Source: Desulfotignum sp032250905 (GTDB taxonomy: Bacteria > Desulfobacterota > Desulfobacteria > Desulfobacterales > Desulfobacteraceae). From it: a stretch of 64,000 nt of DNA. The translations under genes and the position numbers were made by a program. This document shows, piece after piece, positions 25,401 to 32,522 of this stretch. Positions within the stretch are counted from its first letter, which is position 1, and the number at the start of each line of letters is the position of its first letter. The stretch covers positions 1 through 64,000 of the forward strand of contig JAVVEQ010000011.1 of assembly GCA_032250905.1 (NCBI GenBank), read 5' to 3'. The notes under the pieces are model-generated. The model saw nothing but the letters and a program-made list of their open reading frames with translations. It did no database searches and was not told where the DNA came from.

Positions 25401-25885
25401 TGTATATCCATTTCAGCAACATTACAGAGGTGGTCATTGTAATGGCCAGCCTGCCTTTTTCTTTGATCGGGGGGTTCTGGCTGATTTATGTTCTGGGATA
25501 CAACATGTCTGTGGCCGTGGGGGTGGGGTTTATCGCCCTGGCCGGCCTGGCCACGGAAACCGGCATTGTGATGCTGGTGTACTTAGATGAGGTATATAAG
25601 CGCCGAAAAAAGGAAAACCGCATGCGTACGGCAGTAGAACTCCACGGGGCCGTTGTTGAAGGGGCGGTGGACAGGGTCCGGCCCAAAATAATGACCGTTG
25701 CCACCACCCTGATAGGCCTTTTGCCGGTGATGTACGGCAGCGGGGCCGGCTCCCAGATAATGAAGCGCATTGCAGCCCCCATGGTGGGGGGACTTGTGTC
25801 TTCCGCCGTCATGACACTGATCATCATTCCGGTCATCTACTTTATGTGGAAAACCCGGGAAATTAATAAAAACAATACTATATAA
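22403..25885 (+). CDS. cusA: CusA-like heavy-metal RND efflux pump
   Basis: This 1160-residue inner-membrane proton/metal antiporter belongs to the HME-RND family. The start MIDKIIEWSVNNKFMVVL, the segment TPLDAIPDLSDVQVIIYTQY and the helix-4 proton relay region GGIAIAIGVMVDASIVMVEN are diagnostic. A second half-repeat ends in GFIALAGLATETGIVM. It is about 110 residues longer than E. coli CusA. One extra block is an added hydrophobic pair near residues 510-560. Another is a Trp/Pro-rich insertion at about 693-751 made of two similar units (RFFSGWPAWLKKP and RFYAGWPGWLAAP). Export of Cu(I)/Ag(I) is the best guess; Zn/Co/Ni cannot be excluded. Confidence 0.93.
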   Translation: MIDKIIEWSVNNKFMVVLATFFVIAGGILAMVNTPLDAIPDLSDVQVIIYTQYPGQAPQVVEDQVTYPLTTAMLSVPFAKVVRGYSFFGYSFVYLIFEDGTDIYWARSRVMEYLNFVSGRLPAGVTPSLGPDATGVGWVYEYVLQDTTGETDLAELRSLQDWFVRYELTAVPGVSEVASIGGFVKQYQVEVDPNKLASYDISIRKIKNAIQQSNADVGGRLIEMGETEFMVRGLGYISSVEDIAQIVVSFDDRGTPILLGDIANIQIGPELRRGILEWNGTGETVGGIVVMRYGENALEVIKRVKAKLADLEKGLPDGVEILTGYDRSALIERAVDTLKTKLTEEMIVVALVCIIFLLHFRSAFVAIFTLPVGILMSFMIMYPFNVNANIMSLGGIAIAIGVMVDASIVMVENAHKHLERDRGRKSHTQIIIDASKEVGPALFFSLLIITVSFLPVFSLMEQSGRLFKPLAYTKTTAMAASSVLAITIIPVLMIFFVREHPIDPALPKKAKAKIWVPALAGPPLAVVCAGLAGVALPDISLVLALGLSVFFGICLFPQKIIAEKNNPLNRFLIWIYLPVIKWVLHWRKLTVLISLAAIAVTWYPMTRLGSEFMPPLNEGDLLYMPTTLPGISITKAKELLQQTDKIIQRFPEVKTTLGKVGRAETSTDPAPLSMIETVIMLRPHIEYEIKDTQRFFSGWPAWLKKPLTWIWPEQVKGEILHEWRKKQIDRFYAGWPGWLAAPFEWILPEERYITMQELIDDLDEAVKFPGVTNAWTMPIKTRIDMLSTGIKTPVGIKVMGPDLSTLADLGEQIESLLRNKKGTLSVFSERVTGGNYLDFTINRKEIARYGLTVQDVQDIIKTAIGGMNVTYTVEGLERYPVNLRYNREFRDNLHMLRRVLVPTPSGAQVPLTQLADIAIKKGPAGIKSENSKRSAWVFVDIKGMDLGTYVKQARQLVDENIDLPSGYSLIWSGQYEYMEKAKKTLQLIIPATLLVIFILLYIHFSNITEVVIVMASLPFSLIGGFWLIYVLGYNMSVAVGVGFIALAGLATETGIVMLVYLDEVYKRRKKENRMRTAVELHGAVVEGAVDRVRPKIMTVATTLIGLLPVMYGSGAGSQIMKRIAAPMVGGLVSSAVMTLIIIPVIYFMWKTREINKNNTI

Positions 25886-25901
25886 GAAAGGATGTTTACC
25901 C

Positions 25902-26387
25902 ATGAAAAAAATATCATTAACAATTATCTGTCTTACTGCCCTGGTTTTCTTTTCAACCACTGCTTCTGCAATGGATGAAAACCATGACATGACTTCATCT
26001 GACAGAATCGGAGAGCTTTTCCATGAATCCATGCAAAACGGGTATATGCTGTCCTATTATCTGATGGATCTGCGGGACCAGGGAGATGACAAGGCTGCAG
26101 GCCATTCATCCGGGGATCATGCGACCCACGGGGGAAAAAAGATGGATAAGCCCCATCACATCATGGTGTATATCATGGGTCCGGATCATCAGATGGTGGA
26201 AAAGGCCAAGGTGGGGTTCCTGATCAAAGGTGGGGACAAGGGCACCCAGAAAATCATGGGCATGTACATGAGCCAGGGATTCGGTATCACCGCGGACATG
26301 AAGGCCAAAGGGGTGTATGAGATCGTGGTCAAGGCGGTGATCGGTGATGTCACCCTGATGGACCGGTTCAGCCATGAGATGAAGTAG
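25902..26387 (+). CDS. Met/His-rich periplasmic protein of the metal-efflux operon
   Basis: This 161-residue protein has a clear signal peptide (cleavage near ASA-MD). The mature part is rich in Met and His (HDMTSSD, SSGDHATHGGKKMDKPHHIM, GMYMSQGFG), with about 13 methionines. No known domain was recognised with confidence; the second half has a beta-sandwich look (HIMVYIMGPDHQMVEKAKVGF). A role as periplasmic copper/silver chaperone, comparable in position to CusF, is inferred from composition and from being last in the operon. It follows cusA by 16 bases with AAAGGA upstream. Confidence 0.75.
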   Translation: MKKISLTIICLTALVFFSTTASAMDENHDMTSSDRIGELFHESMQNGYMLSYYLMDLRDQGDDKAAGHSSGDHATHGGKKMDKPHHIMVYIMGPDHQMVEKAKVGFLIKGGDKGTQKIMGMYMSQGFGITADMKAKGVYEIVVKAVIGDVTLMDRFSHEMK

Positions 26388-26399
26388 CCGGGCCGCATG

Positions 26400-26505
26400 C
26401 CTGTATTCAAGTAACCCGTGTCGGACGCTTCCCGTGGGCGTCACCTGTCCCGGGAGGTACCGGCGAATCAAGTGACTCGTGCCGGGTGGCCCCTGTGGGT
26501 CTCAC
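26400..26505. repeat. Two diverged tandem copies of a ~45-bp unit, 60-bp period
   Basis: Units at 26400-26444 and 26460-26505 share the blocks ATTCAAGT/AATCAAGT, ACxCGTG, CCGTGGG/CCTGTGGG and TCAC in the same order, with about two-thirds identity. Only two copies exist and both are GC-rich. The second unit contains the left arm of the inverted repeat that follows. Confidence 0.6.
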
Positions 26506-26667
26506 CCTCTGCCACGGTTGACAGTGTGTAGGGCATGCTGCGCTGAACGGCAAAAACTGCGGGCAGGTATGTCCTCAGACAGTTTGCCGTTCTTAACGCT
26601 CCGCATGCCCAACACACTGTAACAACCGCGTCAGAATGGGATTCGACCCACAGGAACCGCCCGGCAC
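26479..26667. repeat. Long nested inverted repeat (189 bp)
   Basis: The outer arms 26479-26501 and 26645-26667 match at 20 of 23 positions (GTGCCGGG...CTGTGGGTC). Inside, CGGTTG plus ACAGTGTGT (26515-26529) pairs with ACACACTGT plus AACAACCG (26612-26628). GGGCATGC (26531-26538) pairs with GCATGCCC (26603-26610), and AACGGCAAA pairs with TTTGCCGTT further in. The whole would fold into one long imperfect hairpin as RNA or single-stranded DNA. No transposase, integrase or terminator U-tract is attached. Origin unknown: a MITE-like element or a fragment of a structured ribozyme are possibilities. Confidence 0.75.
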
Positions 26668-26779
26668 TAATCGTTGATGGCAGCGATGAACAGTTGAACC
26701 CGCGGCCTCCTGCCAAACAGGTTGTCTCTGCCTTGCATGACTGATCGGACATTTTGACTTCGATCATTGTGCATTATCA

Positions 26780-26808
26780 TTGACATATTCCTGTGAACAC
26801 CGCATTTT
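26780..26808 (+). promoter_or_regulatory. Weak candidate promoter for the esterase gene
   Basis: TTGACA at 26780-26785 is followed 17 bases later by CATTTT. If used, initiation would be at or next to the ATG at 26815, giving a leaderless mRNA. That would agree with the lack of a Shine-Dalgarno before this start. Confidence 0.3.
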
Positions 26809-26814
26809 ATTGAC

Positions 26815-27618
26815 ATGCTTTATTATCGTAAAACGGGTTCAGGGCCGTCTTTGATTCTGATCCATGGGCTTTTGGGATCGTGTGCCACCATGGGAGTGCT
26901 GGCAAGGGGGTTGTCCCGGCAGTTTGAGTCGCTGGCCGTGGATCTGCGGAATCACGGCCGGTCGTTTCATGCGCCCGGCATGAGCTATCCGGAGATGGCG
27001 GAAGACCTGGTCGGGTTCATGGATGCAGTGAACATGGATATCGCCGGGGTGGTCGGCCATTCCATGGGCGGAAAATGTGCCATGCAGCTGGCCATGGACT
27101 TTCCGGACAGGGTGGCGGGCCTGGTGGTCCTGGATATGGCTTCCAGAGCGTATGAACCGGTATGGGAGCCATATGTCCGTGCCATGATTGACCTGGAGCC
27201 GGCATCGTTGACCCGCCGGGATCAGGCCGATCGGATTCTGGCAGAAAAATTTCCGGACAAGGCATTCCGGGGATTTCTGCTCCAGAACCTGAAACGGAGA
27301 AATGACGGCCGGTTTTTCTGGCGATCAGACCTTTCAACCATTTTGGCGGCCATGCCCGACATTTGTGCGCCCATATCGGGCCGGCCATGCCCGGGACCGG
27401 CCTTATTTATCCGGGGGGGGGCATCGGATTTTGTGACAGACAGTGACTGGGAAGAAATTCAGAGACTGTTTCCGGCAGCGGAACTTAAAACCATTGCCAG
27501 GGCAGGTCATCTGATTCATCTGGAGCATCCGGATCTGATAACCGGGCTGCTGAGTGATTTTTTTCTAAAAATCTTTCAAGGAAAAGGCATGACTCATGAC
27601 GGTTCACATCACCCATAA
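26815..27618 (+). CDS. Alpha/beta-hydrolase esterase (YbfF-like)
   Basis: This 267-residue hydrolase has the oxyanion segment ILIHGLLGS, the family-typical VDLRNHGRS, the nucleophile elbow GHSMGGK (Ser near residue 83) and a late His in ARAGHLIHLEHP. The acid residue is probably the Asp in RGGASDFVTD. It matches short-chain acyl esterases of the YbfF group; the natural substrate is unknown. There is no clear ribosome-binding site before the ATG. The end overlaps the start of the next gene by 23 bases, so the two are co-expressed. Confidence 0.87.
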   Translation: MLYYRKTGSGPSLILIHGLLGSCATMGVLARGLSRQFESLAVDLRNHGRSFHAPGMSYPEMAEDLVGFMDAVNMDIAGVVGHSMGGKCAMQLAMDFPDRVAGLVVLDMASRAYEPVWEPYVRAMIDLEPASLTRRDQADRILAEKFPDKAFRGFLLQNLKRRNDGRFFWRSDLSTILAAMPDICAPISGRPCPGPALFIRGGASDFVTDSDWEEIQRLFPAAELKTIARAGHLIHLEHPDLITGLLSDFFLKIFQGKGMTHDGSHHP

Positions 27619-28021
27619 GATTCAGATACCGGATCACGAAATCCAGCTGGAAGCGATCCGTGCCCAGGGAGCGGGGGGACAGCATGTGAACAAAGTGGCC
27701 ACAGCCATTCATCTGCGGTTCGATATCCCGGCTTCCAGCCTGCCCGAAGAGATCAAATCACGGCTGGTGGCCATGCAGGATCAGCGGATTACCAAGGATG
27801 GTGTGGTCGTCATCAAGGCACAGCAGTCCCGCAGCCAGGAAAAAAACCGAACCGATGCTGTCAAGCGGTTGCGTCAGCTGATTTTAAAGGCCATGGTCCG
27901 GCCCAAAAAACGGCGGCCCACCCGGGTGTCACGCGCTGCCCAAAAAAAGCGGCTGGAAAGTAAAACCAGGCGGGGCCGGATAAAGCAGATGCGCCGATCT
28001 GTCGTGTCTGACCCAGAGTGA
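27596..28021 (+). CDS. arfB: Alternative ribosome-rescue factor ArfB (peptidyl-tRNA hydrolase)
   Basis: This 141-residue protein has the release-factor GGQ motif (AQGAGGQHVNKVATAI, near residues 23-38) and a long Lys/Arg-rich C-terminal tail (KKRRPTRVSRAAQKKRLESK). The tail inserts into the empty mRNA channel of stalled ribosomes. Size and layout equal E. coli ArfB/YaeJ. It hydrolyses peptidyl-tRNA on ribosomes lacking a stop codon. AAGGAAAAGG precedes the ATG. Confidence 0.93.
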   Translation: MTVHITHKIQIPDHEIQLEAIRAQGAGGQHVNKVATAIHLRFDIPASSLPEEIKSRLVAMQDQRITKDGVVVIKAQQSRSQEKNRTDAVKRLRQLILKAMVRPKKRRPTRVSRAAQKKRLESKTRRGRIKQMRRSVVSDPE

Positions 28022-28077
28022 CCATGGGTGAAACCCCGATTTACACAAAGGAAAACACGGATTTTCAGATTTGGTGC

Positions 28078-28106
28078 TTGACACTGCCGGCCATAAGTGA
28101 TATTAA
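28078..28106 (+). promoter_or_regulatory. Sigma-70 promoter for tRNA-Pro
   Basis: TTGACA (28078-28083), a 17-base spacer and TATTAA (28101-28106) place initiation near 28113, a dozen bases before the mature tRNA. Confidence 0.75.
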
Positions 28107-28124
28107 GCCAGACTGATTTTTAAT

Positions 28125-28201
28125 CGGGGCGTAGCGCAGTCTGGTAGCGCACTTGTCTGGGGGACAAGTGGTCGCAAGTTCAAATCTTGCCGTCCCGACC
28201 A
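28125..28201 (+). tRNA. tRNA-Pro (anticodon GGG)
   Basis: The 77-base cloverleaf has acceptor arms CGGGGCG/CGTCCCG (one G-U) and a D arm GCGC/GCGC. The anticodon stem CTTGT/ACAAG closes the seven-base loop CTGGGGG, so the anticodon is GGG, reading CCC/CCU. The T arm is GCAAG/CTTGC with loop TTCAAAT. The discriminator is A and the CCA end is encoded (28199-28201). Confidence 0.95.
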
Positions 28202-28209
28202 TTGATAAT

Positions 28210-28244
28210 AAAGGCTTCTGGCGATTGAGTCAGAGGCCTTTTTT
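28210..28244 (+). terminator. Intrinsic terminator after tRNA-Pro
   Basis: The arms 28210-28220 and 28231-28241 form an 11-bp stem (AAAGGCTTCTG with CAGAGGCCTTT, one G-U) over a 10-base loop, followed by a run of Ts. Confidence 0.85.
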
Positions 28245-28352
28245 GCTTTTAAACAGCTTGGGTTGAGCAATTTTTTGCTATCCGGGTTGTTTTTGTCAAG
28301 GCAAGGGTGTAGGGTAATCAAAAAATAGTGATTTATCCGTCAAAGAGCACAC

Positions 28353-28709
28353 ATGAGAGACAATTTTCAAGATAATCTGAAAAAAGAGTCACGTTCGGAA
28401 ATCCGATATCCGGCTTCAGACAGTGCCAGTATTTCATTCAAACCTCCGGGAAGTCAATGGGAGTATCACATCAAACTGCGAGATTTTTCGGCTTCCGGTC
28501 GGGGTCTTCTGGTCAAGGAAGACTCCGACCTTTTGAAATATATCCGGGTGGGGGATATTCTTTCCGTGAACTATCATGAAGATTCCGTTCCCCTGACTGC
28601 CCGGCCTCAGAGGGTAAAGGTCCGGCATATATCTTTTCCAGCCTCTGGAATGCCTGCCAAACACGTGATTGTCGGCTTATGTTTTTTTGAGCGGGAAGGA
28701 GAGCCATAG
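28353..28709 (+). CDS. PilZ-domain protein (candidate c-di-GMP receptor)
   Basis: This 118-residue single-domain protein carries an Arg-containing N-terminal loop (SRSEIRYP) and a DFSASGRG segment. They correspond to the RxxxR and (D/N)xSxxG motifs that bind cyclic di-GMP. Only one full Arg pair of the usual type is seen, so binding should be treated as probable. No partner domain is attached. It stands alone between the tRNA terminator and the NhaD gene. Confidence 0.75.
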   Translation: MRDNFQDNLKKESRSEIRYPASDSASISFKPPGSQWEYHIKLRDFSASGRGLLVKEDSDLLKYIRVGDILSVNYHEDSVPLTARPQRVKVRHISFPASGMPAKHVIVGLCFFEREGEP

Positions 28710-28900
28710 TTCAGATTTTCCCGTCCAAATCCTGGTAGAACGCCGGTATCTGAAAATCACTAAACAAAACCGAAATCCCATAACCTGCGATACTGCGGCG
28801 ATTTTCATCTTGACAATCCCGGTGGTTTTTATTAGGTCAATTTAGGTTGACAGGCGGAGTGACTGTCTTTTTGTGTAAACAATCAGGAGAGACTGCATAC

Positions 28901-30427
28901 ATGAAGGCGAATCAACTGGTACTGGTTTTACTGCTGACAGGATTTCTTGTTGTTCCGGCAACCCTGTTTTTATTTTCCGGCAGTCCTGATTTGTCACTGG
29001 TGCAGACCGTTCTTGCATCGGAACAGCCGGATACATCAGATCATGGCGCTGACGATACCCATTCCGGCAGTCAGAGTCACGGCCACCCGGACCTGGGAAA
29101 ACTGCTGCCTCTGTATGCCTGTATTCCTTTTGCCTGCATGCTTCTCTCCATTGCGTTGCTGCCTCTGGTGGCCGGTACGTTCTGGCACCATCATTTCGGC
29201 AAGATCTCTGCGTTCTGGGCCGCCTCGCTGGCGATTCCATTTGTGGCGGTATATAAAGGAGATGCGGTATATGAAATTCTTCATATCATTCTGGCGGATT
29301 ATGTACCGTTCATCATTCTGCTGTGGGCACTGTTCACCGTGTCGGGCGGGATTCTGTTGAAAGGCACACTGCGGGGAACGCCCGTCGTGAATACCGGCAT
29401 GATCCTTCTGGGAACGATTCTGGCTTCATGGATGGGAACCACCGGGGCCGCCATGCTGATGATCCGGCCGTTTCTGCGGGCCAATGACTTCAGGAAAAAT
29501 CGGACCTTCATGGTGGTGTTCTTCATCTTTCTTGTGGCCAATGTGGGGGGATCCCTGACCCCGCTGGGGGACCCCCCCCTGTTTCTGGGGTTTCTGCACG
29601 GGGTGAGCTTTTTCTGGACTTTGAATATTGCTCCGCACATGCTGGTGGTGAGTACAACCCTGCTGGTGATCTATTTTTTTCTGGATTCCTGGCATTTCAA
29701 AAAAGAAGGGGCCGTGGTCCCGGATGACGGAGAAAAACAGCCGTTGCGCCTGGTGGGGACCTATAATTTCATCTTTCTGGGGGGGATTGTGGGGGCCGTG
29801 CTCATGAGCGGTGTCCTGGAAATAGGTGAGATCAATACCCTGGGCGTGCACCGGGCGGTTCAGGACTGGCTCCGGGATATCAGCCTCATTGTGCTGGGGG
29901 TGCTGTCGTTGTGGGCGACTCCCTGGACATTGCGGGAGGAAAACGAGTTTTCGTGGTTCCCCATCATTGAGGTGGCGTATCTGTTTATAGGGATCTTTAT
30001 CACCATGATTCCCTGTCTACTGCTGCTCAAGGCCGGTCCGGACGGTGCATTCGCTTTTCTGATCGAGGCGGTCAAAGAACCGTTTCATTATTTCTGGGTC
30101 ACCGGCATACTGTCTGCGTTCCTGGACAACGCGCCCACCTATCTGACCTTTTTCAACACGGCTTTGGGCAGTTTTTATTCCGGCATGCCGGAAGCCGCTT
30201 CCGTGCCACTGCTGATGACCGACCGGATGATTTACCTGCAGGCCATTTCCACCGGGGCTGTGTTCTTCGGGGCGGTCAGTTATATCGGTAACGCGCCCAA
30301 TTTCATGGTCCGGTCCATTGCTGCGGAATCCGGTACGACCATGCCCAGTTTTTTCGGGTATATCCTCAAATATTCCCTGGTGTTCCTGATTCCCTCTTTT
30401 GTGATCGTCACCCTGATTTTTTTCTAA
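28901..30427 (+). CDS. nhaD: NhaD-type Na+/H+ antiporter
   Basis: This 508-residue membrane protein has about twelve hydrophobic spans after an N-terminal helix and a His/Asp-rich loop (DHGADDTHSGSQSHGHPD). Family motifs are GTTGAAMLMIRPFL, GSLTPLGDPPLFLGFLHG and, near the C-terminus, FLDNAPTYLTFFN and GNAPNFMV. NhaD proteins expel Na+ or Li+ at alkaline pH. The ATG at 28901 has AGGAGA upstream; a longer in-frame start lacks a ribosome-binding site. The kinase gene follows after 19 bases, so regulation by or of this antiporter is plausible. Confidence 0.9.
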   Translation: MKANQLVLVLLLTGFLVVPATLFLFSGSPDLSLVQTVLASEQPDTSDHGADDTHSGSQSHGHPDLGKLLPLYACIPFACMLLSIALLPLVAGTFWHHHFGKISAFWAASLAIPFVAVYKGDAVYEILHIILADYVPFIILLWALFTVSGGILLKGTLRGTPVVNTGMILLGTILASWMGTTGAAMLMIRPFLRANDFRKNRTFMVVFFIFLVANVGGSLTPLGDPPLFLGFLHGVSFFWTLNIAPHMLVVSTTLLVIYFFLDSWHFKKEGAVVPDDGEKQPLRLVGTYNFIFLGGIVGAVLMSGVLEIGEINTLGVHRAVQDWLRDISLIVLGVLSLWATPWTLREENEFSWFPIIEVAYLFIGIFITMIPCLLLLKAGPDGAFAFLIEAVKEPFHYFWVTGILSAFLDNAPTYLTFFNTALGSFYSGMPEAASVPLLMTDRMIYLQAISTGAVFFGAVSYIGNAPNFMVRSIAAESGTTMPSFFGYILKYSLVFLIPSFVIVTLIFF

Positions 30428-30446
30428 TGTTCAATGAGGGGGTGCC

Positions 30447-32510
30447 ATGTATTTTGATTTAAAGGGATTGAAACTGGCCATCATCGGCGGCGGAGACCCC
30501 TGTTGTGAAATTCTGGACCGGTTTTCCGGGCCCGATCTCAAACATTTTAATATCCAGGTGCTCATGGTGGCGGATACCATTGAAATTTCCAGAGGGATCA
30601 TCCGGGCAAGGGAATTGAATATTCTCACCACCAAAGATTATCATGAAGTATGCAAACTGTCCGGTCTGAATCTGATACTTAAACTGAAAAACGATGACCT
30701 GCTGTCCTGTATTCTGGAAAAGGTGAATACGGAACGGGTGAGTATTATCGATTTAGACACCTATGGGGCCATGTCTTTTATTCATTTTCTGAAAACCGAA
30801 GAGGAAAAGATCCGGATTCGAAAACGGCTTGAAGCTGAGGATCTGGAAAAAGAGGCGATAGCGGATCTGTTTGAACAGTTTTCACGCAGCATCAATGAGA
30901 TTGCGGAAAACCGCATTTCCTTTCTGGAACAGGAAAGGCAGGATCTGCGGAAAATTGAAAAAGAGTTGAATCAGATCATTCAGGGCAGCATGATCCCCAC
31001 CTTTATTATCAACAACGAACATATTATCACCCACTGGAATACAGCCTGTGAGGAACTCACCGGGTATCCGGCCTACAAACTGGTGGGAACGGATCGGCAG
31101 TGGGTACCCTTTCGGTCAGCCAAACGCCCCACCCTGGCAGATATGGTGGTGGACCAGACCAGCGATGAGATAGTGCAGAAATTTTACGGAAATGCCTGGC
31201 GAAAGTGCAAGATCATCAACGGGGCTTATGAGGCGGAGGAGTTCTTCCCCCATATGGGATCAGACGGAAAATGGATATTTTTTACAGCTGCTCCCATCAA
31301 ATCCCCGGATGGTAAAATAATCGGCGCAATTCAGACATTGAGAGATCGAACAGAGGATAAAAAGGTCCAGGCGGAAATCGAACTTCAGGATCTAAAACTG
31401 GCCAAACTGCATGATAAAAATCGGAAATCAGAAGAAAAATACCGAGCATTGTTCAATGAAAATCCCAACCCCATTTTCATCATAGACAGCATGAACTTTG
31501 AGATTCTGGACGTGAACCACCGGGTTCTGGAAGCTTACGGATATGACAAATCCGAACTTCTGGGGACCTCGTTTCTGGAAATTGGGGAAAAAAACGATGA
31601 TATCCTTCGACAGGATATGCTGAATCTGCCCCAGGGCGGGTCGGTCCTTTTTACCAAAAAACGGCATTACCGAAAAAGCGCGCAGGCATTTTTTGTCAAC
31701 ATCAAGGTGGTCAAGGTGATGTTCAGCCAGCGGGTGGTGCTCATTGCATCCACCACGGATATGACCGAAAGCGTGGAAAAGGAAACCCAGCTGATCCAGG
31801 CCGGCAAACTGGCGACTTTGGGCACCATGGCCGCAGGAATGGCCCATGAGATCAACCAGCCGTTGAACGTGATCCAGATCTGTGCGGACCTGATTCAGAA
31901 AATGGTAAAAAAGGGCGTGACGATTCCGGACGACGATCTGCTGAACATGAGCAGGGATATCATAGAAAACGTGGCACGGGCCGCCGGCGTGATTAAACAT
32001 GTGAGAGATTTTGCCAGACAGTCGGAACGGGATCTCAAAAAACTCAACATCAACGATCCCATCCGGGATGTGTTCAAGGTGCTGGGACATCAGCTCGCGG
32101 TACACTCCATCGAAGTTGTGCTGGATCTGGATGAACATCTGCCGGAGGTCCGGGCCGAGCATAACCGTCTGGAACAGGTGTTCATCAACCTGGTGACCAA
32201 TGCCATCGATGCCATGGATGAGAAATCCGCCCGGGCCGGGGGTCCGGTGGAAAAAACCTTGACCATCAAAACCTATGCTGAGAACGGCCATGTGGTCGCG
32301 ACCGTGTCCGACACAGGCACCGGGATGAACGAGGAGGTTAAACACAAATTGTTTGAACCGTTTTTCACCACCAAGGACACGGGCAAAGGGACCGGTCTGG
32401 GCACCAGCATCAGTTTCGGGATAATCCAGGATTACAACGGTACCATCAATGTCAAAACCGAAGAGGGACAGGGATCGTGCTTCACGGTCCGTTTCCCTGT
32501 TGCCGGTTGA
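30447..32510 (+). CDS. Histidine kinase with N-terminal Rossmann-like domain and PAS domains
   Basis: This 687-residue kinase is soluble. Residues 1-120 look like a nucleotide-binding Rossmann domain (LKLAIIGGGDPCCEIL, then alternating strands VLMVAD, NLILKL, VSIIDLD) rather than a usual sensor. A coiled coil near 120-190 leads to PAS one (IPTFIINNEHIITHWN) and PAS two (NPIFIIDSMNFEILDVN). The HisKA histidine lies in AAGMAHEINQPLNVI, and the HATPase domain shows DTGTGM and GTGLGTSISFGI. The N-terminal domain might sense NAD(H) or a redox state through Cys19/Cys20; this is inference. A good GAGGGGG precedes the ATG, and the next gene starts 12 bases after the stop. Confidence 0.87.
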   Translation: MYFDLKGLKLAIIGGGDPCCEILDRFSGPDLKHFNIQVLMVADTIEISRGIIRARELNILTTKDYHEVCKLSGLNLILKLKNDDLLSCILEKVNTERVSIIDLDTYGAMSFIHFLKTEEEKIRIRKRLEAEDLEKEAIADLFEQFSRSINEIAENRISFLEQERQDLRKIEKELNQIIQGSMIPTFIINNEHIITHWNTACEELTGYPAYKLVGTDRQWVPFRSAKRPTLADMVVDQTSDEIVQKFYGNAWRKCKIINGAYEAEEFFPHMGSDGKWIFFTAAPIKSPDGKIIGAIQTLRDRTEDKKVQAEIELQDLKLAKLHDKNRKSEEKYRALFNENPNPIFIIDSMNFEILDVNHRVLEAYGYDKSELLGTSFLEIGEKNDDILRQDMLNLPQGGSVLFTKKRHYRKSAQAFFVNIKVVKVMFSQRVVLIASTTDMTESVEKETQLIQAGKLATLGTMAAGMAHEINQPLNVIQICADLIQKMVKKGVTIPDDDLLNMSRDIIENVARAAGVIKHVRDFARQSERDLKKLNINDPIRDVFKVLGHQLAVHSIEVVLDLDEHLPEVRAEHNRLEQVFINLVTNAIDAMDEKSARAGGPVEKTLTIKTYAENGHVVATVSDTGTGMNEEVKHKLFEPFFTTKDTGKGTGLGTSISFGIIQDYNGTINVKTEEGQGSCFTVRFPVAG

Positions 32511-32522
32511 GGGAACAGAACC

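Larger units (their letters stand above)
26388..26814. other. 427-bp intergenic region dominated by repeats and a long inverted repeat
   Basis: No coding region is supported here. The region holds a two-copy tandem repeat (26400-26505) and a long nested inverted repeat (26479-26667). The last 150 bases lead into the promoter region of the esterase gene. A 99-codon open frame on the minus strand runs through the inverted repeat but has no recognisable domain or good ribosome-binding site and is not called. Confidence 0.7.

Noticed and set aside
26400..26505. CRISPR-like repeat pair
   Set aside because: Only two diverged copies exist, with no uniform spacers and no cas genes in the window.
26479..26667. 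Integron attC-like recombination site
   Set aside because: GCCCAAC fits one half of the core-site consensus, but the matching GTTRRRY at the other end is absent and the element is longer than usual attC sites. No integrase or cassette array is present.
26468..26767. A 99-codon minus-strand frame through the inverted repeat
   Set aside because: The frame covers both arms of the hairpin, has no recognisable domain and no good ribosome-binding site, so the repeat structure explains the sequence better than a protein.
28710..28900. Promoter or riboswitch before nhaD
   Set aside because: Two TTGACA hexamers (28810 and 28848) are present, but neither has an acceptable -10 box at 16-18 bases, and no known riboswitch core was recognised.
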